From Planctomycetota bacterium (GTDB taxonomy: Bacteria > Planctomycetota > UBA1135 > JACQFD01): 64,000 bases of DNA. Position 1 is the stretch's first letter; each line of letters starts with the position of its first letter. The position numbers and the translations under genes were made by a program. Shown here piece after piece: positions 45,702 through 56,100 of this stretch. The notes under the pieces are model-generated. The model ran no database searches, had not been told where the DNA came from, and was given only the letters and a program-made list of their open reading frames with translations. Where the stretch lies: contig JAEUHX010000061.1 of the NCBI GenBank assembly GCA_016792805.1, forward strand, positions 62,001 to 126,000, given 5' to 3'.

Positions 45702-45776
45702 GAGCGCTTGTGGGGGACCGGGGCGCGCGGCAGCGGCTCCCCGGCCTTCCGGCTGCCCTGCTACACTCCGAACACC

Positions 45777-46085
45777 GTGTCCGAATCCTCGAGCCGCCCA
45801 CCTTCCCGATCCAAGCGGTCCGCCGAAGAGCACAAATCCGGCGAGCCGAGCTTCGAATCGCGCCTCGAGGCGCTCCGGCGCATCGTCGATGAGCTCGAGA
45901 GCGGGGAGCTTCCGCTCGAGAAGGCGATCGCTCGCTACGAGGAGGGCGTCGGCGTGCTCAAGAGCTGCGCGTCGACGTTGGCCGAGGCGCGCCAGCGGGT
46001 CGAGGAACTCGCCAAGGATGCCGAAGGGGCGCTCCGGCTGACGCCGGCGCGCGACCTCGAGCCCGACGACGAGGACGAAGAGTGA
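45777..46085 (+). CDS. xseB: exodeoxyribonuclease VII small subunit
   Basis: A 102-residue XseB protein, the small subunit of exonuclease VII that degrades single-stranded DNA. The family core reads SFESRLEALRRIVDELESGE, then LPLEKAIARYEEGVGVLKSC. The GTG at 45777 was chosen to give the normal length; upstream in-frame sequence is not XseB-like. Its stop overlaps the GTG start of the prenyl transferase gene (GTGA). The xseB-ispA-dxs order is common in bacteria. The large subunit XseA is not in this window. Confidence 0.92.
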   Translation: MSESSSRPPSRSKRSAEEHKSGEPSFESRLEALRRIVDELESGELPLEKAIARYEEGVGVLKSCASTLAEARQRVEELAKDAEGALRLTPARDLEPDDEDEE

Positions 46086-47047
46086 CCCGCGCCCGCGTCG
46101 TACGCCGTAGCGGAGGCCGGAAGGTCTCGCGCCGGATTCCAGGGAGCCCAAGCGCCGCTTCCGCCACCGATGCGGCCTTCGAGCGCTTCCTGACCGCGTC
46201 GGCGGCGCGCGCCGATCGCGTCCTCACGCGCCGCCTTGCCGACCGCCCCGACACCTGCCGCCTCGGAGAGGCGATGCGTTACGCCGTCTTTGGCGGCGGC
46301 AAGCGCCTTCGCCCGGCGCTGGTCTACCTCGGCTGCCAGGCCTTCGGCGGGGATTTGCGTGCCGCCGACGGCGCCGCCGCTGCCGTCGAGCTGGTGCACA
46401 CCTACTCGCTCGTCCATGACGACCTTCCGTGCATGGACGACGACGACCTTCGGCGCGGTCGTCCGACGCTCCACGTGAAGTACGACGAGGCGACGGCGGT
46501 CCTGGCGGGTGACGCGCTCCACACCGAGGCCTTCGCCACTCTCGCCGCGCTCGCGCGCCCCGAACACGTCGGCGAATGCGTTCGCATCCTGGCGGAGGCG
46601 GCCGGGCTCCAGGGGATGGTCGGCGGCCAGGTGCGCGACCTCGACGCCGAAGGGGCGAAGCCGAAGGCGGCGCTCGTCGAGCAGATTCACCTCGGCAAGA
46701 CGGCGGCCCTCATCGCGGGCTCGCTCGAACTGGGGGCCGTCGCCGCCGGTGCGTCCGCCGCCGGTCGCCGCCTCCTTCGGCGCTACGGCCTCGTGGTCGG
46801 CCTCGCCTTTCAGGTGGCCGACGACGTGCTCGACGTTGTGGGGGACGTCGCGACCCTCGGAAAGACCCCTGGCAAGGACGCCGCTTCGGGCAAAATGACC
46901 TACCCTGCAGCCGTCGGGCTCGAGCAGGCACGCGCGAAGGCGCGCGCGCTTTCGAGCCAAGCGGCCCGCCTTGCCGGTAGGCTGGGCGGCCCCGCGGAAG
47001 GGCTCCTGCGAGCTCTGCCCCGCTTCGTCACGGAACGAACCAAATGA
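46082..47047 (+). CDS. ispA: polyprenyl (farnesyl/geranylgeranyl) diphosphate synthase
   Basis: A 321-residue trans-prenyltransferase that condenses isopentenyl diphosphate units. The first Asp-rich motif is HDDLPCMDDDDLRRGRPTLH and the second is FQVADDVLDV; GGGKRLRPALVYLG binds the diphosphate. The two-residue insert in DDxxxxD of the first motif marks the bacterial short-chain (IspA) group. It overlaps both neighbours: GTG over the xseB stop, and its own TGA within the dxs ATG. It supplies prenyl chains for quinones, carotenoids and cell-wall carriers. Confidence 0.93.
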   Translation: MTRARVVRRSGGRKVSRRIPGSPSAASATDAAFERFLTASAARADRVLTRRLADRPDTCRLGEAMRYAVFGGGKRLRPALVYLGCQAFGGDLRAADGAAAAVELVHTYSLVHDDLPCMDDDDLRRGRPTLHVKYDEATAVLAGDALHTEAFATLAALARPEHVGECVRILAEAAGLQGMVGGQVRDLDAEGAKPKAALVEQIHLGKTAALIAGSLELGAVAAGASAAGRRLLRRYGLVVGLAFQVADDVLDVVGDVATLGKTPGKDAASGKMTYPAAVGLEQARAKARALSSQAARLAGRLGGPAEGLLRALPRFVTERTK

Positions 47048-49038
47048 ACGAGGCCTCGTCCTCCCTGTCTCACATCCCGCCGTCGCGCCCGCACCTCGCG
47101 CGCATCCAATCGCCGGAGGATCTCCGCCGGCTTCCCGCCGAGCAGCTTGGTGCGCTCGCACAAGAGATCCGCGACGAGATCATTGAGGTCGTCTTTAAGA
47201 ACGGCGGCCACCTCGGCAGCAATCTCGGCGTCGTCGAGATCACGTTGGCTCTGCACCGGATCTTTGATTTCCGGCGCGACCGCCTCGTGTTCGACGTGAG
47301 CCACCAGGTCTATCCGCACAAGCTGCTGACGGGCCGGCGCGCGCGTTTTCATACGATTCGGCAGTCGGGCGGTCTCACCGGCTTTTGTGCAACTCATGAA
47401 AGCGAGTTTGACCTCTTCACGGCGGGGCACGCCGGAACGGCCATCTCCGCCGCGCTCGGTATGGCGTGCGCCGATGCCGCCGATCCGGCGCTCCACGATC
47501 GCCACACGGTTGCACTCGTCGGAGATGCCGGTCTCGGCTGCGGCGTCGCTTTCGAGGGGTTGAACCACGCGAGCGTCACGGGGCGCCGCCTCATCATCGT
47601 GCTCAACGATAATGAGTGGTCGATCTCCCGTTCCGTCGGTGCGCTGTCGCGATATTTGTCGCGAATTCGTACATCTCCTTTTGTTGCGCGCGCGGAGCGG
47701 AGAATCGCCGAGCTGCTGGGGCACCTGCCCGTCGTCGGCGATCGCCTCGACCAGGCCCTCGAGATCCTGCGCCACCTCGCCGTGCCCGGGCACGTGTTTG
47801 AAGAGCTCGGCGTTCGCTACATCGGGCCGCTCGACGGACACGACCTCCCGATGCTTCTCGACACGTTCGATCGCGTGAAGAAGCTCGAAGGGGTGACGGT
47901 CGTCCATCTGTTAACACAGAAAGGAAAGGGTTACGCGCCGGCGTCGTCCGATCCGCAGCGCGCCCACGGCGTCTCTCCGAAGCCTGCGCCGAAGAAGCTT
48001 GAGCCGGAGACGGTCGCGCCGGCGGTCTGCGCGGTGCCGAGCGCTGCGGAGAAGGCGGCGCCCAAGAAAGTGCGCTCGTTCACAGAAGCGTTCTCCCAAG
48101 GCGTGATCGCGCTCGCGGAGCGCGACCCGCGCGTGGTGGCGATCACGGCCGCCATGCCGGAGGGCACCGGCCTCGCGAAGTTCGCCGAAAAGTTTCCTAC
48201 TCGGTTCTTTGATACCGGGATCACGGAGCAGCACGCGGTGGCGTTCGCGGGCGGCCTGGCGAAAGCCGGCGCGCGGCCGATCGCTGCGATCTACTCGACA
48301 TTCCTGCAGCGCGGCTACGACCAAGTGTTCCAGGAAGTCGTGCTCCAAGGGAATTCTGTGGTCTTTGCCATGGACCGCGGCGGGCTCGTCGGGCAAGACG
48401 GCCCGACGCACAACGGCCTGTTCGATCTGTCCTATCTGCGGACGATGCCCGGAATTGTGCTGATGTCGCCGCGCGACGGCACGGAGCTCCAGAAGATGCT
48501 GGAGTTCGGCGTTGCCCACGCGGGGCCGGTCGGCATCCGATATCCGCGCGGCGGGTCGTCGGAGGAGGCGGACTCGCCTCGCACGGCGATCGAGCTCGGG
48601 CGCGCGGAAGTGTTGCGTCCTGGGCAGGAAGCCACGATTCTCGCCTACGGGCCGCTCTGCGAGCAGGCCCTCGAGGCGGCGCGCAAGCTGGCGGCCCAGG
48701 GATTCGACGTCGAGGTGGTCAACGCGCGCTTCGCGAAGCCGCTCGATCGAGCGCTTCTGTTGGATCGCCTGCAGTCGCGAGAATTGGTCTTCACTCTTGA
48801 AGAGCACTCGGCGCAGGGCGGATTCGGATCCTGCGTGCTGGAGGCAGCGTCGGAGCTCGGCTCGCGATCCCCTGGGGTCCGAGGGCGCGTCGTGGTGATG
48901 GGCGTGCCGGATCGCTGGATCGAGCACGCCTCGTCGCGCGAGGAGCAGCTCCGGCAGTGCGGGCTCGACGCCGACTCGATCGCCGACCGCGTGGCGCAGC
49001 AGCTTCGCAACGGCGCCCACGCGATGGCGGCGCAGTAA
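47044..49038 (+). CDS. dxs: 1-deoxy-D-xylulose-5-phosphate synthase
   Basis: A 664-residue thiamine-diphosphate enzyme, the first step of the MEP isoprenoid pathway, joining pyruvate and glyceraldehyde 3-phosphate. The thiamine-binding region is GDAGLGCGVAFEGLNHA then VLNDNEWSISRSVGALSRYL. The transketolase core is FFDTGITEQHAVAFAGGLAK, and DRGGLVGQDGPTHNGLFDLS is the family signature. Near residues 315-345 is an Ala/Pro/Lys-rich linker of somewhat unusual length. It overlaps ispA by ATGA. NAD kinase follows after 18 bases. Confidence 0.95.
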   Translation: MNEASSSLSHIPPSRPHLARIQSPEDLRRLPAEQLGALAQEIRDEIIEVVFKNGGHLGSNLGVVEITLALHRIFDFRRDRLVFDVSHQVYPHKLLTGRRARFHTIRQSGGLTGFCATHESEFDLFTAGHAGTAISAALGMACADAADPALHDRHTVALVGDAGLGCGVAFEGLNHASVTGRRLIIVLNDNEWSISRSVGALSRYLSRIRTSPFVARAERRIAELLGHLPVVGDRLDQALEILRHLAVPGHVFEELGVRYIGPLDGHDLPMLLDTFDRVKKLEGVTVVHLLTQKGKGYAPASSDPQRAHGVSPKPAPKKLEPETVAPAVCAVPSAAEKAAPKKVRSFTEAFSQGVIALAERDPRVVAITAAMPEGTGLAKFAEKFPTRFFDTGITEQHAVAFAGGLAKAGARPIAAIYSTFLQRGYDQVFQEVVLQGNSVVFAMDRGGLVGQDGPTHNGLFDLSYLRTMPGIVLMSPRDGTELQKMLEFGVAHAGPVGIRYPRGGSSEEADSPRTAIELGRAEVLRPGQEATILAYGPLCEQALEAARKLAAQGFDVEVVNARFAKPLDRALLLDRLQSRELVFTLEEHSAQGGFGSCVLEAASELGSRSPGVRGRVVVMGVPDRWIEHASSREEQLRQCGLDADSIADRVAQQLRNGAHAMAAQ

Positions 49039-49056
49039 GAGAAAGGATTTGTTGCA

Positions 49057-49914
49057 GTGAAATCGGCTCGGCGGCGGCGAGTGCTGATCGTCGGCGACCG
49101 CCGCCGCGGGCGCGTTTCGGCTCTGGCGCGGGCGCTGGAGCCGGCGCTGAAGCGATATGTAACGCTCGTCGGCGTCGACTTGGATTCGCGGCTCGACCTC
49201 CGGCGCGAGCGCGCGGATTTAGTGATCGTGCTCGGCGGCGACGGGACGATGCTCCGCACGGCGCGGCGGCTCCACGGGAATCCGCTGCCGATGATGGGCG
49301 TGAATCTCGGGGCGCTTGGATTCTTGGCCACAGTTCCCGCAGAGATGCCGCCCGAGCAGATTGCTGAGAATGCGTCGGGCACGCTCGAGATCGAGGAACG
49401 AAGCCAGCTCGCGGTCACGATCGTGTCGCGCGCCGGCAAAAAGGTCTTCGAGGGCGATGCGCTCAACGACGCCGTGGTCGACCGCGGGAAGGCGTCGCGG
49501 CTCGTGACCGTGGGCGTCCGCGTCGATGGAAAATTGGCATTCGAGAATCGCGGCGACGGGCTTGTCGTCGCGACGCCGACCGGGTCGACGGCGTACTCGC
49601 TTGCGGCCGGCGGGCCGATCCTCCACCCGTCTCTCGATGTGTGGCTTTTGACTCCGATCTGTCCGCACTCGCTCACGATCCGCCCCGTGGCGGTGCCGGG
49701 GGCGGCGGAGATCGAGGTGGAAGTGCTCTCCTCGGGCGCGAGCGCCCGCGTTTCTGTGGACGGCATGGATGCGACTCGCCGCGGCCTCGCAGCGGGAGAT
49801 CGTGTGGTTCTTCGAAAGTCAGCCCACGTCGTGCGCCTCGCGACCCTGCAGGGCGACGCCTTCTACGCCAGGATTCGTAACAAGCTCCACTTCGCGCACC
49901 CGACGGTTTCCTGA
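49057..49914 (+). CDS. nadK: NAD kinase
   Basis: A 285-residue NAD(+) kinase that makes NADP. The nucleotide motif is LVIVLGGDGTMLRTARRLHG, and the second conserved block is VVATPTGSTAYSLAAGGPIL. The length fits the bacterial enzyme. The GTG at 49057 has GAAAGGA about 10 bases upstream. It is the fourth gene of the xseB-ispA-dxs cluster; NADPH is needed by later steps of the MEP pathway, which may explain the linkage. Confidence 0.93.
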   Translation: MKSARRRRVLIVGDRRRGRVSALARALEPALKRYVTLVGVDLDSRLDLRRERADLVIVLGGDGTMLRTARRLHGNPLPMMGVNLGALGFLATVPAEMPPEQIAENASGTLEIEERSQLAVTIVSRAGKKVFEGDALNDAVVDRGKASRLVTVGVRVDGKLAFENRGDGLVVATPTGSTAYSLAAGGPILHPSLDVWLLTPICPHSLTIRPVAVPGAAEIEVEVLSSGASARVSVDGMDATRRGLAAGDRVVLRKSAHVVRLATLQGDAFYARIRNKLHFAHPTVS

Positions 49915-49940
49915 GCGCGCAAAGTACTCGCCGCGCCGAC

Positions 49941-50042
49941 GACTCCATTTTTAAGTGGGGTCAGCGCGTGCGCACCGACCACTCCCTTTTTTAAGTGGGG
50001 TCGGCGCGTGCGCCGACCGGTTGCGCGGGGCGTGCCCCGCGC
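49941..50042. repeat. second copy of palindromic repeat, with tandem 39-base units
   Basis: Two tandem units of ~39 bases (49942-49980 and 49981-50018) share ACTCC, a T-run, TTAAGTGGGGTC and a palindrome. The second unit ends in a perfect 9-bp hairpin, GGTCGGCGC-GT-GCGCCGACC at 49999-50018. After a 4-base spacer comes GCGCGGGGC-GT-GCCCCGCGC at 50023-50042. The same pair with the same 4-base spacer is found at 28683-28726. The remainder of the gap up to 50252 has no feature I can name. The element sits directly upstream of the helicase-methylase operon. Confidence 0.75.
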
Positions 50043-50252
50043 GTCAACAATCCGCGATCCGCCTTCACCCCAACCGATCTCCTTCACGCTCAGCTCCATC
50101 CGTAAGAACCACCCCGACCATGGGGTCTCCTACCCGGTTGCGCTTCCTGAGCCCCCAGGCATACTGCCAGCGACCGAAGGTCGCGGGAGTGCCGCACGGC
50201 GGGACGCGCGACGCATCGGAGTCCACCCGATCGAGATCGTGAAACCGGAAAA

Positions 50253-53141
50253 GTGACTTCGTCGAGCAGCGCCGACCTCACTCATGCCATCGGCTCCCTC
50301 GTTCTCGCTCGTGGGCGCGAATGGGTCGTCCTTCCCTGCTCCGAGCCCCAGGCTCTTCGCCTCCGACCGCTCGACGGCAACGTCGCCGAAGAGATCACCC
50401 TCGACACCGTCCTCGAGCCCGTCCAATCGGCCCGCTTCAAACCTCCCGATCCGACGCGCACGGGCGACTTCCGCTCCGCGCATCTTCTTCGTGAGGCCCT
50501 TCGCCTGCGCTCCCGTGCCGGTGCTGGCCCGCTGCGTTCCTTCTCTCGCATCGCTGTCGAGCCGCGGCCCTATCAGCTCGTCCCGCTCCTTCTCGCGCTG
50601 CGCCTCGACCCCGTCCGCCTCCTCATTGCCGACGACGTCGGAATCGGGAAGACCATCGAGGCGAGCCTCATCGCTCGCGAGCTGCTCGATCGCGGCGAGA
50701 TCGCTCGGATCTGTATTCTCTGCCCACCCCATCTCGCCGAGCAGTGGGAGCGCGAGCTTCGCCAGAAGTTCCATCTCGAAGCCACTCTCGTTCTCTCTTC
50801 CACCGCCGACCGGCTCGAGCGCGCGTGCGGCCAAGACGAGTCAATTTTTGATCTTCACCCCATCACCATCGTCTCTCTCGATTTCATTAAATCCGACAGG
50901 CGCCGCGACCTTTTCAAGCTCCACGCACCAGAATTGGTGATCGTCGATGAAGCTCACACATGTGCCTTCGGTGGTCGCGAGCGTTCGGGCCGCCACCAGC
51001 GCTACGAGCTGCTCCGCTCTCTCGCCGAAGACCCGAGCCGCCACCTCATCCTCGTCACCGCCACGCCGCACAGCGGCAAAGACGACGCCTTCCGCTCTCT
51101 CCTTGGCATCCTCGACCCCGCCTTCGAGCAGCTCCCCGACGATCTGAGCGGCGAAGCTCACATTTCGGACCGCCGCCGTCTCGCCGCCCACCTCGTGCAG
51201 CGACGCCGCGGCGACATCCTTCGCTATCTCGAGACGAGTACAACATTTCCGACACGCGACGACGACGCCGAGATTCCTTACCGGCTCTCGCCCGCATACC
51301 GCGCCTTCTTCAATGAAGTTCTCGCTTGGATCCGCGAGAAGGTTCCCGATCCGCGCACCCGTGAGCGCCGTGCGCGCGTGCGTTGGTGGTCTGCCCTCGC
51401 CCTCCTGCGCTCCCTCGCATCGAGTCCAGCCGCTGCAGAGGCAACTCTGCGGTCGCGCGCTCGCGGTGCCGACGCCGCCGACACCGACTCCGTCGATGCT
51501 CAGGCGCGCCCCGCCATTCTCGACGGCGGCGAAGATGACGACCTCACCGATCTCGCACCCGGCGCCGACGCCGCCGAATCGGAAGACACAGATTCGCAAG
51601 CCGCCACCGCAGCCCGCGAGCGTCGCCGCCTGCGGGAGCTGGCCGACCGCGCCCACGCACTCTCCTCCGACGCCGACGAGAAGCTTCTCGAGGCCGTGCG
51701 CCGCGTGAAGCAGTGTCTCAAGGACGGCTTCCACCCGATCGTTTTTTGTAGGTTTATCCCCACCGCAGAATATGTGGCGAAGCACCTCCGCGAGGCGCTT
51801 CCCAAGGATGTGCGCGTCGGCTGCGTCACCGGACTCCTTCCCCAAGAGGAGCGCGAGGCTCAAGTCCACGAGCTTACAAAAGACGCCGATCGGCGCGTGC
51901 TCGTCGCCACCGACTGCCTCTCCGAAGGCATCAACCTTCAATATTCTTTCAACGCCGTTCTCCATTACGACCTCGCCTGGAGCCCGACGCGCCACGAGCA
52001 GCGCGAAGGACGCGTCGACCGATTCGGCCAGCGCTCCCCCAAAGTTCGAGTCCTCACTCTTTACGGGAAGGACAACCGCATCGACGGCTTCGTGCTCGAT
52101 ATTCTCTTACAGAAACACGTCAAGATTCGCCGCTCGCTCGGCATCTCCGTCCCGCTCCCCGCCGACGCCAACGCCATCGCCGAAGCGATCTATGAAGGTC
52201 TGCTCCTGCGCGGCCTCGACACTGATTCTTATCTTCCCGGAATGGAAGAGTATCTTCGTCCGCGACGGGAAGATTTGCATTCTCGCTGGGATCAGGCTGC
52301 ACAGCGCGAGAAGCGCTCGCGCACTCTCTTCGCCCAAGATTCCCTTCGCCCCGAGGAAGTGGCGCTCGAACTCGCGCAGGCGCGCGACGCCTCCGGGGCG
52401 CCGGCCGATGTCGAGCGATTTGTGCGCCGCGCCCTCGAGTCTCTCGACGCGCCGACGACCGAGAAGGTTCCCGGTCTCCTCGAGGTAGGCCTGCGCGCGC
52501 TCCCGTCCGTTCTGCGCCACGCGCTCGGCGACGACGGTACCCTCACTCTGCGCCTTCCGAGCGCCGTCCGCGAACCGCGAAGCGGCGAGCTCGATCTCAG
52601 CCGAACCCACCCAGTCGTCGAAGGGCTCGCCCACTACATCGCCGAGTCGGCCCTCGATCGGCTCGCGCGTCAGGCGCCTGCGGCTCGAAGCGGCGTCGCT
52701 CGAAGCCGCGCCGTCTCGGTGCGCACGACGCTCCTCCTCGTGCGCTTGCGCTTCAATATTCACACGCGCCGCGGTCCCCGTGGCTCCGCGCCGCTCCAGG
52801 AGCGCTCCCAGCTCGCAGAGGAGTTTACAGTTCTAGCCTTCGAAGGGGCACCGACGACCGCGCGCTGGCTCAGTGCCGACGCGGCCCGCGCTCTGTATGA
52901 AGCGCGTCCCGACCGAAATGTGAATCCCGACCAGGCCGAGAGCTTCGTGCGCGAAGTCGTCGAAGCGATCCCTCGCCTCGAGCCCGCCCTCGAGGCCGAA
53001 GCCAAGGCGCGTGCCGCACAGCTTCTCGAACAGCATGCCCGCGTGCGCCGCGCCGCCGCCATGCGCCACGTCTCCGAGCGTGTCGTGCCCGAGCTTCCCG
53101 CCGACGTCCTCGGGATTTATGTGTTTCTTCCGGCGGTGTAG
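50253..53141 (+). CDS. SNF2-type helicase, DrmD-like (defence operon gene 1)
   Basis: A 962-residue superfamily 2 ATPase of the SNF2/RapA-like group. Motif I is ADDVGIGKTIEASLI (Gly130-Thr134), the DEAH box is at 232-235 (VDEAHTCAFGG), motif III is VTATPHSG, motif V is ATDCLSEGINLQYSF and motif VI is HEQREGRVDRFGQ. The N-terminal ~90 residues and an Asp/Ala-rich insert (~410-460) are variable. The overall pattern, and the next gene being a class I DNA methylase, resemble DrmD of DISARM and helicases of similar restriction loci. The GTG at 50253 is only weakly supported by an upstream GGAA. The methylase gene follows after 12 bases. Confidence 0.85.
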   Translation: MTSSSSADLTHAIGSLVLARGREWVVLPCSEPQALRLRPLDGNVAEEITLDTVLEPVQSARFKPPDPTRTGDFRSAHLLREALRLRSRAGAGPLRSFSRIAVEPRPYQLVPLLLALRLDPVRLLIADDVGIGKTIEASLIARELLDRGEIARICILCPPHLAEQWERELRQKFHLEATLVLSSTADRLERACGQDESIFDLHPITIVSLDFIKSDRRRDLFKLHAPELVIVDEAHTCAFGGRERSGRHQRYELLRSLAEDPSRHLILVTATPHSGKDDAFRSLLGILDPAFEQLPDDLSGEAHISDRRRLAAHLVQRRRGDILRYLETSTTFPTRDDDAEIPYRLSPAYRAFFNEVLAWIREKVPDPRTRERRARVRWWSALALLRSLASSPAAAEATLRSRARGADAADTDSVDAQARPAILDGGEDDDLTDLAPGADAAESEDTDSQAATAARERRRLRELADRAHALSSDADEKLLEAVRRVKQCLKDGFHPIVFCRFIPTAEYVAKHLREALPKDVRVGCVTGLLPQEEREAQVHELTKDADRRVLVATDCLSEGINLQYSFNAVLHYDLAWSPTRHEQREGRVDRFGQRSPKVRVLTLYGKDNRIDGFVLDILLQKHVKIRRSLGISVPLPADANAIAEAIYEGLLLRGLDTDSYLPGMEEYLRPRREDLHSRWDQAAQREKRSRTLFAQDSLRPEEVALELAQARDASGAPADVERFVRRALESLDAPTTEKVPGLLEVGLRALPSVLRHALGDDGTLTLRLPSAVREPRSGELDLSRTHPVVEGLAHYIAESALDRLARQAPAARSGVARSRAVSVRTTLLLVRLRFNIHTRRGPRGSAPLQERSQLAEEFTVLAFEGAPTTARWLSADAARALYEARPDRNVNPDQAESFVREVVEAIPRLEPALEAEAKARAAQLLEQHARVRRAAAMRHVSERVVPELPADVLGIYVFLPAV

Positions 53142-53153
53142 CCAAGCCGACCG

Positions 53154-56100
53154 ATGCCCGCCTCGCTCACAATTTCCGCCATCCGCGTTGAGGGTGGCCT
53201 GATCCCCGCCGATCTCCTCGCCCGCATTCTCGCTGGCGATTCCGGCCTCGAAGGACTCGAGCCCGCCAGTTACGGGCTCCTTTCTACGGAACGCGTCCGT
53301 GAAGCTGCCTCTCGCTCGTGGACGCGCCTCATCGCCGCATGGCAACATTTCCGTGCGGCCCTCGAGAAGCTTCCTGAAAGTGACCCCGCGACGACGCTCA
53401 CGCGCGAGCGCTGGCTCCAGCCGCTCTTTCAGGAGCTTGGCTACGGAAAGCTCGCGCCCGCCCGCGGACTCGAAGCCGCCGGCAAGACGTTCTCCATCTC
53501 CCACCGATGGAGCCACGTTCCGATCCATCTCGTCGGTGCGCGCGTCGAGCTCGATCAGCGCTCTGCACAGATCCCAGGCGCTGCCCGCACCTCGCCCCAC
53601 GGCCTTGTCCAGGAATATCTCAATAAATCGGAGCACACGCTCTGGGGAATTGTAACGAACGGTCGCGTCCTTCGTCTTCTGCGCGACCACGCGAGCCTCA
53701 CCCGAGATGCCCACATCGAGTTCGACCTCGAGGAGATCCTGACCGAGCAGTCGTTCTCGGGGTTCCTCCTTTTGTGGCTTCTCGCTCACGCGACGCGCTT
53801 CGAGGCGGAGAAGCCGCAAGAGTGCATTCTCGAGCGATGGCGCACGGTCGCCGCCGCGGAAGGGGCGCGCGCCCTCGAGGAGCTGCGCGGCGGTGTGCAG
53901 CGCGCGATCGAGGCGCTCGGCAGCGGCTTCATCGTTTCTCATCCGGACAACGAAGGTCTGCGGGATCGGCTGCGCTCCGGTGCACTCTCCCGCGACGATC
54001 TTTTCCGCCAGTGTCTGCGCCTCGTCTATCGGCTTTTGTTTCTTTTTGCCGCTGAAGATCGCGGCCTCCTTCTCGACCCCGCTGCCCCCGACGAGGCGCG
54101 CCGCCGCTACCGAGCTCACTATTCCACGGCCGCCCTCCGCGAGCGCGCCCGCGCCACCCGCGGCAGCCGCCACGGCGATCAGTGGATTTCTCTGCGCCTC
54201 GTCATGGAAGCGCTCGGGCGCGAAGGGGGCGAGCCGCGCCTCGCTCTTCCGGCGCTGGGGAGCTTTTTGTGGTCTCCCGAAGCTGCTCCCGATCTCGCCG
54301 CGTGCCATCTCCCCAACGAAGCGCTGTTCGAAGCGGTCCGATCTCTCGCCTTTCGCGAAGTGGAGCGCAAGCGGCGCCCCGTCGATTTCAAACATCTTGG
54401 TACAGAAGAGCTCGGCTCCGTCTACGAGTCGCTCCTCGAGCTCCACCCCGTCCTCGATCTCCGCGCTGCCACGTTTGAGCTCGCCTCCGCCGCCGGCCAC
54501 GAGCGCAAGACCACCGGTTCCTACTACACGCCGACGAGCCTCATCGAGTGCCTTCTCGATTCGGCGCTGGAGCCCGTGCTGGAGCGTGCCGCACGCGAGC
54601 GCGATGCGCAGGCGGCGATTCTCCGCCTGCGCGTCATCGATCCTGCCTGCGGCTCCGGGCATTTCCTTCTCGCGGCCGCCCACCGCATTGCGCGGCGGCT
54701 CGCCGCCGTTCGCACCGGCGATGAGGAGCCGGCGCCCCAGGCCACGCGCGCGGCGCTGCGCGAGGTGATCGCCCACTGTATCTATGGAGTCGACCTCAAT
54801 CCTTGGGCGGTGGAATTATGTAAAGTGAGCTTGTGGCTCGAATCGATCGAGCCGGGCAAGCCGTTCGCGTTTCTGGAGCACCGAATCGTTTGTGGCAATT
54901 CACTCTTAGGAGCCGTGCCGGCGCTCCTGGCGAAAGGGATTCCCGACGAGGCCTTCGCACCGCTCGAGGGCGACGACAAGGCGATTTGCCGCGAGCTCGG
55001 CAAGCGCAACCGCGCCGAACGCGGCGGCCAGACGACGATGTTCGCCGATGCCGACGTGGAAGCCCCGGCGGCGCTTGGAACGCTGAGGCGGGCCCACGTG
55101 GACCTTGAGCGCCTCGACGATCGTACATTTGAGCAGCTCCAGCAGAAGGAGCGCGCCTGGAAGGCGTTGCAACAGTTGCCCGAGGCGCGATACGCCAAGC
55201 TTGCCGCCGACGCCTGGTGCGCCGCCTTCGTACAGCGCCGCGACAAGAAGGCGCCCGCCGCCATCACCGAAGGGGTGCTTCGCGCGCTGGCGCGCGACCC
55301 CAAGCGATTCTTGGGGAGTGCGTCGGGCGTGGCCGTTTCGACCGAAGTCGATCGCCTTGCGGCCACCTACCGATTCCTCCATCCACACTTGGCTTTCCCT
55401 GAAGTATTCACAATTCCCGATCAGGGGGCTGAGAGCGCACCGCCCAGCGGATGGACTGGAGGGTTTGATGTGGTGCTGGGGAATCCGCCGTGGGAGCGCA
55501 TCAAGCTGCAGGAAAAGGAATGGTTTGCTGTACGCGAACCTTCCATCGCCCAGGCTCCCAGCGCCGCAGCGCGGCGAAAGAAAATTGAGGCGCTCGAGTC
55601 GGAGGATCCTGAGCTTCTTCGGGCCTTCCGCGACGCCCAGCGCAGCGCCGAAGCGGAAAGCCACTTTGTCCGCCAGAGCGGTCGCTATCCGCTTTGTGGA
55701 CGGGGAGATGTCAATACCTATACGATCTTTGCCGAGACCATGCGGAATCTGTTGGGCTCGCAGGGACGCGTGGGGGTTATTGTGCCTTCTGGGATCGCGA
55801 CCGATGACACCACCAAGCACTTTTTTCAGTCATTAGTGGAGACCCGCTCGCTCGCAAGCCTGTTCGATTTCGAGAATCGGAAGGGCATCTTTCCGGCAGT
55901 GGATTCACGAGTGAAGTTTGCACTTCTTACTCTCCAGTCCTTTGGATCTTCCACAGCATCCTCCACCGCAGCTCAGTTTGTCTTCTTTGCCCAAGACGTC
56001 CATGACCTCGATGTACCGGAGAGGCGCTTCACACTCTCGGCGGACGACTTTGCGCTTCTGAACCCCAACACGCGAACCTGCCCGATCTTCCGTACCAGCC

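Noticed and set aside
52833..54776. 647-residue open frame on the minus strand opposite the helicase and methylase
   Set aside because: It is a shadow of two well-supported plus-strand genes; it has no recognisable domain and spans their junction.
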